From Deltaproteobacteria bacterium (lineage in GTDB: Bacteria > Desulfobacterota > Binatia > UBA12015): a stretch of 8,531 nt of DNA. Every line of letters begins with the position of its first letter. The first letter of the stretch is position 1. The position numbers and the translations under genes are program-made. The DNA is taken from the NCBI GenBank assembly GCA_003447545.1, contig DLYX01000144.1, positions 1 through 8,531 on the forward strand. The letters run 5' to 3'. Positions 1-7,830 of the stretch are shown in pieces. The notes beneath the pieces are model-generated. The model did no database searches and was not told where the DNA came from. It saw only the letters and a list, made by a program, of their open reading frames with translations.

Positions 1-877
1 TCTCACCTTCACCGGCTGCTGCCTGCTGGCCGCCGGGGCCGCCATCGGTCCCTCCGTCAGGAAGCGACTCTCCTTCTCCGCTCCCCGCGTCCATATTTGT
101 AGCGAGCTCCTCGCCATCGGCCGAAGCCTCCGACTCCTCTTGCACCGCATCCTCCTTGAGGAGATTCGCAAGTGACTCTGCGTCGGGGAGAGGTGGTAAT
201 TCGGAAAGATCACGCATCGTGAACAACTCGAGAAATTCGGCGGTGGTGCCGTATTCGACGGGCCGCCCCGGAGTATCACGACGACCGGTCGCGAGAATCA
301 AGTCGCGGTTCTGGAGAGCTGTGAGAATCGCGTCACAATTGACGCCGCGGATAGACTCGATCTCCCCACGCGTTACGGGCTGGCGGTATGCAATGATCGA
401 AATGGTCTCGAGCAGGGCTCGAGAAAGGCGCGGCGGTTTCTCGGCGAAGAAGCGTCTCAACCAGGGCGCGTGTTCGGGTGCCGAGCGAAACTGATACCCG
501 GACGAAACCTCCACGAGTCGAATGCCACGTTCGTTGGCCGCCAGCTCCTCCTGCAGGGCAGCCAGCGCCTTCTTGACCGCACCGCGGCCCTGCCCCTGAA
601 AAAGACGGGACAGGCGCTGCAGGGGAAGCGGCTCGGCCGCCGCAAAAAGAAGGGCTTCCAAAGCAGATCGGAGCTCGGCCTCGGGAATCGCGTCTTCTTC
701 CTCGCTCGCGTCCGTATCGCTTGCCTCCAACTCCGGGGCTTCGTCCGAAGGCTCGCCCGCCGTTTCCTCGTCGACTGGTTCCTCGGCGAGTTCGAGAATA
801 CCGTCCTCGGCCGTCCTTGGTTCCTCAGTCGTCGGTTCCTCAGTCGTCGGGACTTCCTCTGTGCCAGCCGTCGTCAT
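1..877 (-). CDS. scpB: Segregation and condensation protein B (ScpB), C-terminal end beyond the window, with acidic extensions
   Basis: ScpB is the winged-helix partner of the kleisin ScpA in the bacterial SMC condensin, which compacts and separates newly replicated chromosomes in the cytoplasm. I translated the frame by hand: ATG at 877-875 gives 292 codons without a stop to the left edge, so the 3' end is missing. The ScpB core spans about residues 66-232. It contains ALLFAAAEPLPLQRL near 75-89, ETISIIAYRQPVTRGEIE at 157-174, IRGVN at 176-180, GRPVEYGTTAEFLELF at 204-219 and LPPLP at 227-231, all typical of the family. Before the core lie about 65 residues with 25-26 Asp/Glu and a single Arg, including TTEEP twice. 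After the core comes an acidic, Gly/Ala-rich tail of at least 60 residues. ScpB proteins are usually about 170-220 residues, so both tails are unusual. The start overlaps the scpA stop as ATGA, and GGAGGAG at 886-892 lies 8 bases upstream. Identification of the core is secure. Confidence 0.95.
   Translation of the reverse strand, partial: MTTAGTEEVPTTEEPTTEEPRTAEDGILELAEEPVDEETAGEPSDEAPELEASDTDASEEEDAIPEAELRSALEALLFAAAEPLPLQRLSRLFQGQGRGAVKKALAALQEELAANERGIRLVEVSSGYQFRSAPEHAPWLRRFFAEKPPRLSRALLETISIIAYRQPVTRGEIESIRGVNCDAILTALQNRDLILATGRRDTPGRPVEYGTTAEFLELFTMRDLSELPPLPDAESLANLLKEDAVQEESEASADGEELATNMDAGSGEGESLPDGGTDGGPGGQQAAAGEGE
819..848. repeat. Two-copy 15-bp tandem repeat inside scpB
   Basis: The plus-strand unit ggttcctcagtcgtc occurs twice in direct succession (819-833 and 834-848), with a decayed third copy beginning at about 849. 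Read in the scpB frame it encodes TTEEP-TTEEP (residues 11-20), preceded by the related TEEVP. The unit is a multiple of three, so gain or loss of copies would change protein length without shifting the frame. It lies in the low-complexity acidic N-terminal extension, outside the conserved core. Confidence 0.9.
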
Positions 878-1647
878 GCCTGCATCTCCTCCACATCTTC
901 GATTGCGAGTACATCATCCGGATTCACCTCACGAAGAAGGAGAATGTCGATCTCGGCGTGCGTCTCTGTCTGCGTTGCCGTCACGGCACCCGATTTTACC
1001 AATTCGAGAATCGCGAGAAACGTGACAATAATGCGCACGCGCGAGGCCGACTCCGGGAAAAGGTCTTCGAAACGACAGCGCTGCCGCGCGCGCAATTGTT
1101 CGACGACACTTTCGATCCCATCACGCAGGGACAACCTTTCGATCGAGACCTGATGGGCGAGATTTTTTGCGCGACGAGCCAACAGTCGCTCGAGAGCTCC
1201 GAGGAGATCCTGCACGGCCATGGGGCGCGTTGGCTCAATGAAATTCCCGGGCTGCGTCTCGATCACGGAGCGCTCGAAAATATCTCGTCCGAGCACATGG
1301 CGCTCGGCCAGCGCCTGACCGGCTTTCTGAAAGCGCTCATGCTCGAGCAATTGTTCGATCAGCTGGGCCTCGGGATCCAGCGGTTCCTCATCCTCCAGGT
1401 CTTCGCGCTCGTCGGCTGGAAGGAGAGCACGCGATTTGAGGTAAATCAGGGTTGCCGCCATGACCAGGAATTCTCCGGCCAAATCCAGGTTCAAGTCCTC
1501 GGCTTCCGTCATATAGGCGAGGTATTGGTCCGTGATCTCGGAGACCGAGAGCTGGTAGAGATCCACCTCGTGTTTTTTGATCAAATGAAGGAGCAGATCG
1601 AGGGGACCCTCGAACTGCTCGAGCTTGACGCTGTAGGCCTCGGACAT
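874..1647 (-). CDS. scpA: Segregation and condensation protein A (ScpA, kleisin)
   Basis: ScpA is the kleisin that bridges the two SMC heads and binds ScpB, forming the SMC-ScpAB condensin that organises the nucleoid. The 257-residue product shows the family layout. FEGPLDLLLHLI at 12-23 and LSVSEITDQYL at 33-43 form the SMC-neck-binding N-terminal helical domain. LAGEFLVMAATLIYLKSRAL at 56-75 is the family hallmark. A variable acidic linker follows at about 78-100. A C-terminal winged-helix segment ends with VRIIVTFLAILELVKSG at 204-220 and AEIDILL at 231-237. The frame stays open upstream to a TTG at 1677, but I chose the ATG at 1647 because homologues begin just before the xVxLExFEGPLDLLL segment and GAGAA lies about 9 bases upstream. 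The stop (876-874) overlaps the scpB start by four bases, so the two are almost certainly translationally coupled. A 201-base gap separates it from trpS. Confidence 0.95.
   Translation of the reverse strand: MSEAYSVKLEQFEGPLDLLLHLIKKHEVDLYQLSVSEITDQYLAYMTEAEDLNLDLAGEFLVMAATLIYLKSRALLPADEREDLEDEEPLDPEAQLIEQLLEHERFQKAGQALAERHVLGRDIFERSVIETQPGNFIEPTRPMAVQDLLGALERLLARRAKNLAHQVSIERLSLRDGIESVVEQLRARQRCRFEDLFPESASRVRIIVTFLAILELVKSGAVTATQTETHAEIDILLLREVNPDDVLAIEDVEEMQA
886..892 (-). promoter_or_regulatory. Ribosome binding site of scpB
   Basis: GGAGGAG on the minus strand, 8 bases before the ATG at 877-875 and inside the last codons of scpA. It supports starting scpB at the overlapping ATGA, and therefore supports the long acidic N-terminus being translated. 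Confidence 0.75.
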
Positions 1648-1693
1648 GGGTGCAGGTTCTCTAGCACAGCGACCCAAACGCGCGAAGCTCGGG

Positions 1694-1708
1694 AGGCTAA
1701 AAAAGCCT
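1694..1708. repeat. Small inverted repeat upstream of scpA
   Basis: The sequence aggct-aaaaa-agcct forms a 5-bp perfect stem with a 5-base loop; on the minus strand the loop is all T. It lies about 47 bases before the scpA ATG. The stem is short and no T-tract follows on either strand, so it is not a convincing intrinsic terminator. It could be a weak transcript structure or chance. Confidence 0.4.
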
Positions 1709-1772
1709 GATTTGCTTCAACTTTCGGGCCTCGGGCGCGTGGAATCGAGCACCGCAGCGCGGATTTCGAGAT

Positions 1773-1784
1773 CTGAGCGCTCAG
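1773..1784. repeat. 12-bp perfect palindrome ctgagcgctcag
   Basis: A fully symmetric ctgagcgctcag in the trpS-scpA spacer, about 126 bases before the scpA start. It could be a dimeric-protein operator or the base of a hairpin. No regulator can be named, and a palindrome of this length can arise by chance in high-GC DNA. Confidence 0.5.
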
Positions 1785-1803
1785 GGGCCTCCAAGTTTGC
1801 CTG

Positions 1804-1848
1804 CCGGGACGGAAGTCGAGCTGAGCGAAAGAGCAGTTCCGGGACGGA
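1804..1848. repeat. 10-bp direct repeat just after trpS
   Basis: ccgggacgga occurs at 1804-1813 and again at 1839-1848, a 35-bp period, with the second copy abutting the trpS stop codon. The 25 bases between include gagctgagcg and similar purine-rich sequence. The function is unknown. The spacing would suit two protein-binding half-sites or a small duplication relic. Confidence 0.5.
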
Positions 1849-2814
1849 TTAGCGGACCAACCCAGTGGCCTGTCGGGCCCTCTCCAGCACAGCTCCTGAT
1901 TTGGCGCGGGCCTGCCGGGCGCCCGCATCCAGAACATCTCGCACGTACCCGGAATCCTTCTCCAGTGTTTCACGACGGTTCCAGGCATCGCGAAAATAGT
2001 CAGCCGAGGCCTCGGCGATTCTGAGTTTCACATGACCGTAAGCAAACCCGCCCTCACGATACGTGGCCGCCAACTCGTTGCGCTGCTCCTCGGAAGCAAA
2101 CAAACTGTAGAGTTGATAGAGATGGTCTTCGTCAGGCTCCTTGGGCTCCTCCATCGGACGCGAATCCGTGACGATGCGCATGATCTTCTTCTTGATCGCC
2201 TTCTCGGAACCGAAGATCTCGATGGTGTTGTCGTAGCTCTTCGACATTTTCTCGCCGTCGCTACCCGGCACCTTCGCCGATGCGTCCAGAAGTTTCGCCT
2301 TGGGGAGGACAAAGCACTCGCCAAAATGGTGGTTGAAACTCTTCGCGATATCGCGAGCCACCTCAATATGTTGCACCTGATCCTGTCCCACGGGCACGAT
2401 ATTCGAGTCGTAGCCCAGAATGTCTGCCGCCATGAGCACCGGATAGGTGAAAAGACCGGCATCGGCATTGATCCCCTTCTCTCGCTTCTCCTTGTACGCA
2501 TGGCACCGCTCGAGAAGTCCCATTGGGGTTCCCGTCATCAGAATCCATGTCAGCTCGGAAATTTCGGGCACATCCGATTGCACAAACAACGAAGCCTGGT
2601 CCGGATCCAGACCCAGAGCGAGCAAGTCCAGCGCAGATTCGTAAGTCAGAGTTTCGAGACGCTCCCTGTCGCGAATCGTGGTGAGGGCATGCAGGTTCGC
2701 GATAAAATAGTAGGCCTCATCCTCGGTCTGCAGATTGATATACTGCTGGATCGCTCCGAAATAGTTTCCCCAATGAAATCGACCGGTCGGCTGAATTCCC
2801 GAAAGTACTCGCAT
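1849..2814 (-). CDS. trpS: Tryptophan--tRNA ligase (TrpS)
   Basis: This class Ic aminoacyl-tRNA synthetase charges tRNA-Trp with tryptophan using ATP in the cytoplasm. The 321-residue product (counted from the ATG at 2814) has the usual bacterial TrpS length and opens with [20 protein letters not shown]. Its HIGH-type signature is HWGN at 14-17, a Trp in place of the usual Ile/Leu. Further features are the subdomain [15 protein letters not shown] at about 96-110, [10 protein letters not shown] at 142-151 and the ATP-binding loop KMSKS at 189-193 in [10 protein letters not shown]. The frame continues to an upstream ATG at 2892, adding 26 residues. I prefer 2814 because homologues begin with M-R-x-L-S-G and a strong GAGAGGGA precedes it, while the upstream ATG has GAAGG directly abutting it. 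The gene lies 93 bases after xerD and 201 bases before scpA. The product is certain and the start is likely. Confidence 0.96.
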   Translation of the reverse strand: MRVLSGIQPTGRFHWGNYFGAIQQYINLQTEDEAYYFIANLHALTTIRDRERLETLTYESALDLLALGLDPDQASLFVQSDVPEISELTWILMTGTPMGLLERCHAYKEKREKGINADAGLFTYPVLMAADILGYDSNIVPVGQDQVQHIEVARDIAKSFNHHFGECFVLPKAKLLDASAKVPGSDGEKMSKSYDNTIEIFGSEKAIKKKIMRIVTDSRPMEEPKEPDEDHLYQLYSLFASEEQRNELAATYREGGFAYGHVKLRIAEASADYFRDAWNRRETLEKDSGYVRDVLDAGARQARAKSGAVLERARQATGLVR

Positions 2815-2818
2815 CGCT

Positions 2819-2826
2819 TCCCTCTC
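2819..2826 (-). promoter_or_regulatory. Ribosome binding site deciding the trpS start
   Basis: GAGAGGGA on the minus strand, 4 bases before the ATG at 2814-2812 (GAGAGGGA-AGCG-ATG). The alternative ATG at 2892 has only GAAGG immediately adjacent, with no usable spacer. This, together with family alignment, favours the downstream start. Confidence 0.65.
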
Positions 2827-2907
2827 AACTCTCAGTGCAGCAGGGGCCTTGGTCCCGGATCTCGGGCTGGTCGACACCTCGACCTGAGCCATCCTTCGTC
2901 ATGGATT

Positions 2908-3837
2908 TCATTCTTTCTTTCCGCGTCCCGCACCAAAATTCTCTCGTTCGCGTGGATGGTGCGCCTCATGCATGCGGCTGAGATGACTCCGGCTCACGTG
3001 CGTATAGACCTCGGTGGTTGAGATGTTGGCATGTCCGAGCAAGGTCTGCACGGCGCGCAGGTCCGCACCATGTTCGACCAGATGCGTCGCGAAGGCATGG
3101 CGCAAATCATGGGGCGACGGGGCCTCATCGAGGCCGGCACGGGCCGCCAGTCGGCGGATCAACGCGAATACCGCCTGCCGCGTCAGGCCGGATCCCCGTG
3201 GAGACAGAAAAACCTCGTCGCGCCGACCCTTCCGCAAGAGTTTCGATCGCTCCCCCTCCAGATACCGCTCCATCGCCTGGCAGGCTGGTTGCCCCAAGGG
3301 CACCATGCGCTCTCGGTCCCCCTTCCCCACGACCCGCAAGGCTTTCTGGGGTAAATGCAAACGATCCAGAGTCAGGGAAATTGCCTCGCTGACCCGCAAG
3401 CCGCCACCGTAAAGAACTTCCAGTATTGCCAAATCGCGAAACGGAGTCGGCGTGCGCGCGCAGGCCTCCAACATCGCCTCGACATCTTCAGTGGAAAGAA
3501 TGCGCGGCAACTTTCTCGGCTGGCGAGGCTGACGGATATCCGCAAGAGGGTTCTGGTCCAGCCATTTCTCCTCCAAGGCATGGCGGAAGAGCCCACGCAG
3601 CGAAGAGAGCCGCCTTGCCTGAGTTCGGGCGCCTACCCCGCGCGTCGCCTCGGCCTGCTGAAAGCTGATCATCAACTCGCGACTGACTCGCTCCAGGTCC
3701 TCGATTGCATACGTCTCGCTCGCGAAGGCAAGGAACCGCGAGAAGTCCGTGGCATAAGCAGAAATCGTGTGAGGGGATGCACCCTTCTCCGCGCGAAGAA
3801 AAGCGAGATGCCGTGCTGTCGCGTCCTCCAGAGTCAT
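2908..3837 (-). CDS. xerD: Tyrosine recombinase XerD
   Basis: XerD, usually with XerC, recombines dif sites to resolve chromosome dimers at the division septum under FtsK control. The 309-residue product has the N-terminal SAM-like core-binding domain (about 5-90, including the SPHTISAYATDFSRF segment at 21-35) and the C-terminal catalytic domain (about 110-290). All six catalytic residues are present: R148 (GGLRVSE), K172 (VGKGDRER), H243 and R246 (SPHDLRHAFATH), H269 (LLGHANISTTEVYTHV) and nucleophile Y278. The end, LSRMHEAHHPRE at about 286-297, follows the XerD rather than XerC pattern (E. coli XerD has HQQHHPRA). The length is normal. A basic, Gly-containing tail GAGRGKKE follows. It starts 7 bases after the glnD stop; GGGAG at 3849-3853 sits 11 bases upstream, a slightly long spacing. 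No attachment site or phage gene is nearby, so this is the housekeeping enzyme, not an integrase. Confidence 0.95.
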   Translation of the reverse strand: MTLEDATARHLAFLRAEKGASPHTISAYATDFSRFLAFASETYAIEDLERVSRELMISFQQAEATRGVGARTQARRLSSLRGLFRHALEEKWLDQNPLADIRQPRQPRKLPRILSTEDVEAMLEACARTPTPFRDLAILEVLYGGGLRVSEAISLTLDRLHLPQKALRVVGKGDRERMVPLGQPACQAMERYLEGERSKLLRKGRRDEVFLSPRGSGLTRQAVFALIRRLAARAGLDEAPSPHDLRHAFATHLVEHGADLRAVQTLLGHANISTTEVYTHVSRSHLSRMHEAHHPRERENFGAGRGKKE

Positions 3838-3844
3838 GACGGAA

Positions 3845-6598
3845 TCAGCTCCCGCTGCCGCCCGAACGACTCTTCAAGGCTTCGCTATCCTGATACTCCG
3901 CTTCGAAACTTTCCAGAGACTGCATCAAGGATTCGCGAATTTCTGCCTCGCGCGTCGGTTTGGATCCGTCCAACTCGCGCACGAAGAAGATATCCACCGC
4001 CTGTCCCACGTTGGTCGCAATCTTCGCCAGATGAACTTTCAAGCCAAGGTCGTGTATTGCTTCGGCTACCCGATGCAAGAGACCCACCCGATCCGGCGCA
4101 TATACGTCGAGCAGGAGATTTTCCTCAGAGGAATCGGCGTCCGCGACGATCGTTGTGATCGCCCGGCTGGGTCGCTTGCGCCGCAGCAGGCCCGATTCGC
4201 GAACCTTGCGAAGGCGGGCGCCAATATCGGCCTCCCCCGCCAGAACTTCCCGCAGGAAGACAACCAAACGGGACCAGCGTTCGTCGTCCATAGCCAGTTC
4301 CGGCCCATCCGCGTGCGAAATGCGAAAAGAATCCAAAGCAAGCCGGCCGCGTGTCGTGGAAATTCGCGCCGTCAGAACGCTCATGCCAAACGCCGCCAGA
4401 GCCCCGGTCAGAACAGCAAATAATCCAGCCCGATCCGGAAGAGCTACGGAGAACTCGGTAAAACCCCGCTCGGGAACGTGACGAACCTGCGAGGCAAAAC
4501 CCTGCGCCTCCGCCGCGACCACCAAGTCGGCGTGATCGGCAAAAGAAGTCTCCGGCGTGGCCACCACGTAAGCGTCATCCATTTGGTCCAGAAACGACGC
4601 CAAAGCCTTTTCGGCGGCGGCGCCCCCTTCCCCGTGCGCGTCAGCCAACGCGCGGGTTCGGATGCGCTCCACACGCAGGTTCCGGTCCTCGGGCTCAAAA
4701 CCGCGCGTGAAGACCTCCGAGGATCGAAGATACGCCTCACTGAGCAGCAGGTCTTTCCACTGATTCCACATCTTGGGATTGGTCGCCCGCATATCCCCGT
4801 AGGTGAGCAGAAAGAGTCGACGCAATGTCTCGGGAGACCCGACCATTCGCGCCAATTCAAGGACCGTTTTCTCATCGTTCATATCTCGTTGCTGGGCAAA
4901 GAGCGCCAGTACGAGATGATGGCGCACAAGGAATTGGATCTCGGCACATGAGTCGTCATCCAGCCCGAGACGCTTGCCGATTTCACCGGCCATCTTCTCA
5001 CCGATTTCAGAATGGTCGCCGCGCAATCCCTTTCCGGCATCATGCAACATCATCGCGAGGAAAAGCAGGCCGGGGTCTTCCACCTCGCGCATGACCTCCG
5101 TGAGCAATGGTAATTCTTCCGCCAGATCACCTCGACGCAGTCGCTCAAGCTCACGAATGCCCATCAGCGAATGTTCGTCGACGGTATAAATATGGAAATG
5201 GTTCCGGCGCACGAGGCAGACAAGATGCTCCCATTCCGGAAGAACTCGCTCCAGCAACCGGAGCCTGTGCAGTTGGTGGACGGTCTCGTAAACACGCCAT
5301 GGGGAACGAAGAATTGCCAGAAAGTTTTCGGCGGTGCGGGGATCGGCGCGCTCGTCTTCCCCAAAGAGGTGGGCGTTCTCGCGAAGCGCCGACTGCAGAC
5401 TCGCCGCCAATTTGACGCCATGCCGCTGCGCATCGCGCACGACACGCAACATTTCCAGCGGATCCTCCCGGAAAATAGAAACAGATGACACTTCCAACGC
5501 ATTGTTCACGATCTGCACACCTGGCCGGATCGTTCGGGCCATGACCTTCCCGATCAAACGATAGGGAGGTGCCGGGTTCATGACGTTCTCGACGATGCGC
5601 TCAGCAAATCGCGTGATGACCGAGGCATTACGGTAGTAATCTCCGAGGAAGTTTTCGACAGGCTCGAAAAAACTTGGCGTCACCTCGCCATACCCCAGGT
5701 CGGCGGCCACTCGATCCTGAAGCTCGAAGGTCAATTGATCTGCATGAGAGGCAGTCAGGAAATGCAGAGAGTTTCGCGTCCTGAACAAATAATCCCGCGC
5801 CGCCAGAATCTCGAGGAGTTCCCCGGCGGTCAGGACGTCCTTGCTGACCAGATCTTCAATTGCCCGAATACCGAAGTGCACCTTCGATAGCCAAAGCGCG
5901 GTATGGTAGTCTCGCAGCCCCCCACGCCCCTCCTTGATCTGAGGCTCCAATAGATAAATGGAATCTCCAAACTCCTCGTGGCGCTGGGTACTTTCATCCA
6001 GCTTGTCCCGAAAAAATCGCGAGGGGGCCTTGCCTACAATATCACGCTGCAACGCTTGCTCGAATTGCTCCGTGAGACTCTCCGAGCCGCATAGATATCG
6101 AGCATCCAATAACGAGGTTTTGATCTTCAGGTCGGTCGCCGCCAACCGCACGCAATCTTTCGAGTTTCGCACCGCATGACCGACCTGCACCCGCGCGTCC
6201 CAAAGCGCGTAGAGGATGCTCTCAGTCGTCGCTTCCGCAAATGGAGTGATCTTGTGCGGCAGGAGAATCAGAAGGTCGATATCCGAGTAAGGATTCAGTT
6301 CCGCCCGTCCATACCCACCCTGCGCCAGAACGGCCAACTCCTCCCCACCCTGCACATAGCGCTTGCGCCAGGTGCAGGCGGCAGCGTCAAAAAGGAAACA
6401 GATCAGCAAGTCGAAGTTTTTCGTGTAATACTCGACGACCGCGCTGCCCCCGGCACCCGCTCGATGCCACTCCTCCGCCTTCTCGCGCAGTTCCTGAATG
6501 TAGGCCAGCGCGATCCCCCCCAACTCCCCCGCCGATTCCGGTGGTGGCAGCGAGACCCCCTCAGGTGCCTCGCTCGGAGCCGTTCCGGAAGTCGCCAT
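3845..6598 (-). CDS. glnD: Bifunctional [protein-PII] uridylyltransferase / uridylyl-removing enzyme (GlnD)
   Basis: GlnD is the glutamine sensor of the nitrogen cascade. It adds UMP to PII proteins (GlnB/GlnK) when glutamine is low and removes it when glutamine is high. The 917 residues give the full domain series. The nucleotidyltransferase has GGYGRAELNPYSDIDLLIL at about 94-112, with D106 and D108 as metal ligands. The helical linker contains EPQIKEGRGGLRDYH at 218-232. The HD hydrolase domain has DEHSLMGI at 474-481, H519-D520 in MLHDAGKG, GDHSEIG at 527-533 and HH at 560-561. The first ACT domain is at about 714-790 (PDRAGLFAVL at 721-730) and the second at about 827-900 (PDRVGLLHRV at 835-844). 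Every catalytic motif is intact, so both activities should be present. Length is close to the usual 850-950. The ATG overlaps the amidase stop by one base, with GGAGA 7 bases upstream. No PII or glutamine synthetase gene is in the window. Confidence 0.97.
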   Translation of the reverse strand: MATSGTAPSEAPEGVSLPPPESAGELGGIALAYIQELREKAEEWHRAGAGGSAVVEYYTKNFDLLICFLFDAAACTWRKRYVQGGEELAVLAQGGYGRAELNPYSDIDLLILLPHKITPFAEATTESILYALWDARVQVGHAVRNSKDCVRLAATDLKIKTSLLDARYLCGSESLTEQFEQALQRDIVGKAPSRFFRDKLDESTQRHEEFGDSIYLLEPQIKEGRGGLRDYHTALWLSKVHFGIRAIEDLVSKDVLTAGELLEILAARDYLFRTRNSLHFLTASHADQLTFELQDRVAADLGYGEVTPSFFEPVENFLGDYYRNASVITRFAERIVENVMNPAPPYRLIGKVMARTIRPGVQIVNNALEVSSVSIFREDPLEMLRVVRDAQRHGVKLAASLQSALRENAHLFGEDERADPRTAENFLAILRSPWRVYETVHQLHRLRLLERVLPEWEHLVCLVRRNHFHIYTVDEHSLMGIRELERLRRGDLAEELPLLTEVMREVEDPGLLFLAMMLHDAGKGLRGDHSEIGEKMAGEIGKRLGLDDDSCAEIQFLVRHHLVLALFAQQRDMNDEKTVLELARMVGSPETLRRLFLLTYGDMRATNPKMWNQWKDLLLSEAYLRSSEVFTRGFEPEDRNLRVERIRTRALADAHGEGGAAAEKALASFLDQMDDAYVVATPETSFADHADLVVAAEAQGFASQVRHVPERGFTEFSVALPDRAGLFAVLTGALAAFGMSVLTARISTTRGRLALDSFRISHADGPELAMDDERWSRLVVFLREVLAGEADIGARLRKVRESGLLRRKRPSRAITTIVADADSSEENLLLDVYAPDRVGLLHRVAEAIHDLGLKVHLAKIATNVGQAVDIFFVRELDGSKPTREAEIRESLMQSLESFEAEYQDSEALKSRSGGSGS

Positions 6599-7830
6599 CA
6601 GAGGTTCTCCAGAGACGATACGCCGGCCGAGGAACGGAGGAATCGTTTGATGCCGCGCGCAAGTCCTTCGGCGAGATCATTCTGGTAGCGCCGGGTCGAA
6701 AGGCGTTGCCCTTCGACCGGATGTGTCAAAAATCCCACTTCTACGAGAATACACGGCATATAGGCGCCGACCAGCACGTAAAAAGGTCCCTTTTTTACGC
6801 CCAGATTCTCTACAGACTTCCAGCGGGAGGATAAATAGCTGGTGGTCTCCTCCTGTACCGCCTCCGCGAGACTCCAGGACTCCTTGGCCTTTCCGGTCTG
6901 CAGCATATCGCTGAGAATGAACGCCAGATCGCCTTTCTTCCCCTTGGCTCCTGTCAACGCCAGACCATTCTCCAGAGCGGCAAGGCGGTTGGTGGCCTGA
7001 TCATCCGTATTGTTCAGAGTGTAGGTCTCGATCCCGCGCGCCAGTCCATCGGCCGTCGCGTTCGCGTGGAGAGAAATAAAGAGATCTGCACTCCGCGCAT
7101 TTGCTATCCCCGCGCGATCCTCGAGCGAAACCGAGCGATCACTGTCTCGCGTCAGGGTCACATTGATCTGCGGATCGGCGCCCAGTCGTTGCGCCAACAA
7201 CTCCGCGATCCGCAGAGTCACTTTCTTCTCGGACTCTCCCGAAACACCGACGGCACCAGGGTCCCGACCGCCATGACCCGGATCGAGAACGACACGAAAT
7301 GGACGTGTCGCTACCACCTCAGCCGACTTCGAGGCTTCCGGTTTCGACGGCGACTTTTGCTCGGCTTTCGATACCCTGGCCCCCGAGGCCTTTGGCGGGG
7401 GTTGGCGCAGCGAAAGAATCAAACGTGGGGGGTTTGCGGCTGTCCGCACATCAAAGAGCGCAGGTTGGCGCAGGTCGACGACGATACGCACAGTGGTCTT
7501 GTCGAATTGACCGATCCGAATTCTCTCGACGAGTCCGTCCTCGACCTTGATTGGCTGCCGCGCGATCGCCGAACCCAGACGTGCCGGCTTCAAGTCGACA
7601 TAGGCACGAGGAGGCAGACCCCGAGCCTTGTCCGGCGGCGCGGTATGGGAACTGAAATCGACCGCCCCCTTCACGCTGACCACGATCTGGGCGGATCCGC
7701 CACTGACCTCCCAGCCCACACGTTCGACAATTGCCTGATGGCGGATTTTAGCCGCACGAACATCCCCACCGAGCAAGGTCGTCAGGGTTATTCCCACCCA
7801 AAACAAGAAAGACCGGCTAGAAATCTTCAC
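6598..7830 (-). CDS. Periplasmic N-acetylmuramoyl-L-alanine amidase (AMIN + Amidase_3, AmiC-like)
   Basis: This zinc amidase cuts the bond between N-acetylmuramic acid and L-alanine in peptidoglycan, usually to split septal wall during cell separation. The 410 residues open with a Sec signal peptide: basic start, hydrophobic [15 protein letters not shown] at 8-22, cleavage probably after VRA at 24-26. An AMIN-type beta-rich targeting domain follows (about 30-143, with [17 protein letters not shown] at 104-120). Then comes a Pro/Lys/Ser/Ala linker (about 144-175) and the Amidase_3 catalytic domain (about 178-398). Zinc ligands are H186 (DPGHGG), E201 (SEKKV) and H255 (SLHANA), with catalytic E364 in [21 protein letters not shown] at 266-278 is a familiar insert in this type. 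The start is GTG, overlapping mutS by 14 bases, with GGAGG 6 bases upstream. The frame is coupled to mutS above and glnD below. AmiA/B/C assignment is not possible from sequence alone. Confidence 0.95.
   Translation of the reverse strand: MKISSRSFLFWVGITLTTLLGGDVRAAKIRHQAIVERVGWEVSGGSAQIVVSVKGAVDFSSHTAPPDKARGLPPRAYVDLKPARLGSAIARQPIKVEDGLVERIRIGQFDKTTVRIVVDLRQPALFDVRTAANPPRLILSLRQPPPKASGARVSKAEQKSPSKPEASKSAEVVATRPFRVVLDPGHGGRDPGAVGVSGESEKKVTLRIAELLAQRLGADPQINVTLTRDSDRSVSLEDRAGIANARSADLFISLHANATADGLARGIETYTLNNTDDQATNRLAALENGLALTGAKGKKGDLAFILSDMLQTGKAKESWSLAEAVQEETTSYLSSRWKSVENLGVKKGPFYVLVGAYMPCILVEVGFLTHPVEGQRLSTRRYQNDLAEGLARGIKRFLRSSAGVSSLENL

Larger units (their letters stand above)
1648..1848. 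other. trpS-scpA intergenic spacer (201 bp), no gene
   Basis: This is the longest non-coding stretch of the window and the only clear break in the gene series. It holds a 10-bp direct repeat, a 12-bp perfect palindrome and a small A/T-loop hairpin (listed separately). I see no good sigma70-type -35/-10 pair and no stem followed by a T-run in the minus direction. It is the natural place for a trpS terminator and/or an scpAB promoter, but the sequence alone does not show either. Confidence 0.6.

Noticed and set aside
1648..1677. TTG start adding 10 residues to ScpA
   Set aside because: The added residues (MGRCAREPAP) are not family-like, and the ATG at 1647 fits the usual ScpA N-terminus.
1694..1708. 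Intrinsic terminator after trpS
   Set aside because: The stem is only 5 bp, the T-run is in the loop rather than after the stem, and it lies about 140 bases past the trpS stop.
721..1710. Long plus-strand open frame of 329 codons opposite scpA/scpB
   Set aside because: It mirrors scpA codons on the other strand, has no recognisable domain, and is the kind of antisense frame that high-GC codon bias produces.
2815..2907. Tryptophan attenuator leader peptide or T-box before trpS
   Set aside because: The open stretch has no Trp codon and is in frame with trpS, and 93 bases is too short for a T-box with terminator.
2032..3021. Plus-strand open frame of 329 codons opposite trpS
   Set aside because: Antisense shadow of trpS: the sense strand shows unmistakable TrpS motifs throughout and the plus-strand product resembles nothing.
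2908..3837. Phage or island integrase
   Set aside because: The product matches XerD in length and in its C-terminal LGHANISTTEVYTH...HHPR pattern, sits in a housekeeping gene series, and no att-like repeats or phage genes are present.
3355..4158. Plus-strand open frame of 267 codons opposite xerD and the end of glnD
   Set aside because: It spans the boundary of two well-supported opposite-strand genes, is rich in Arg and Pro, and shows no domain.
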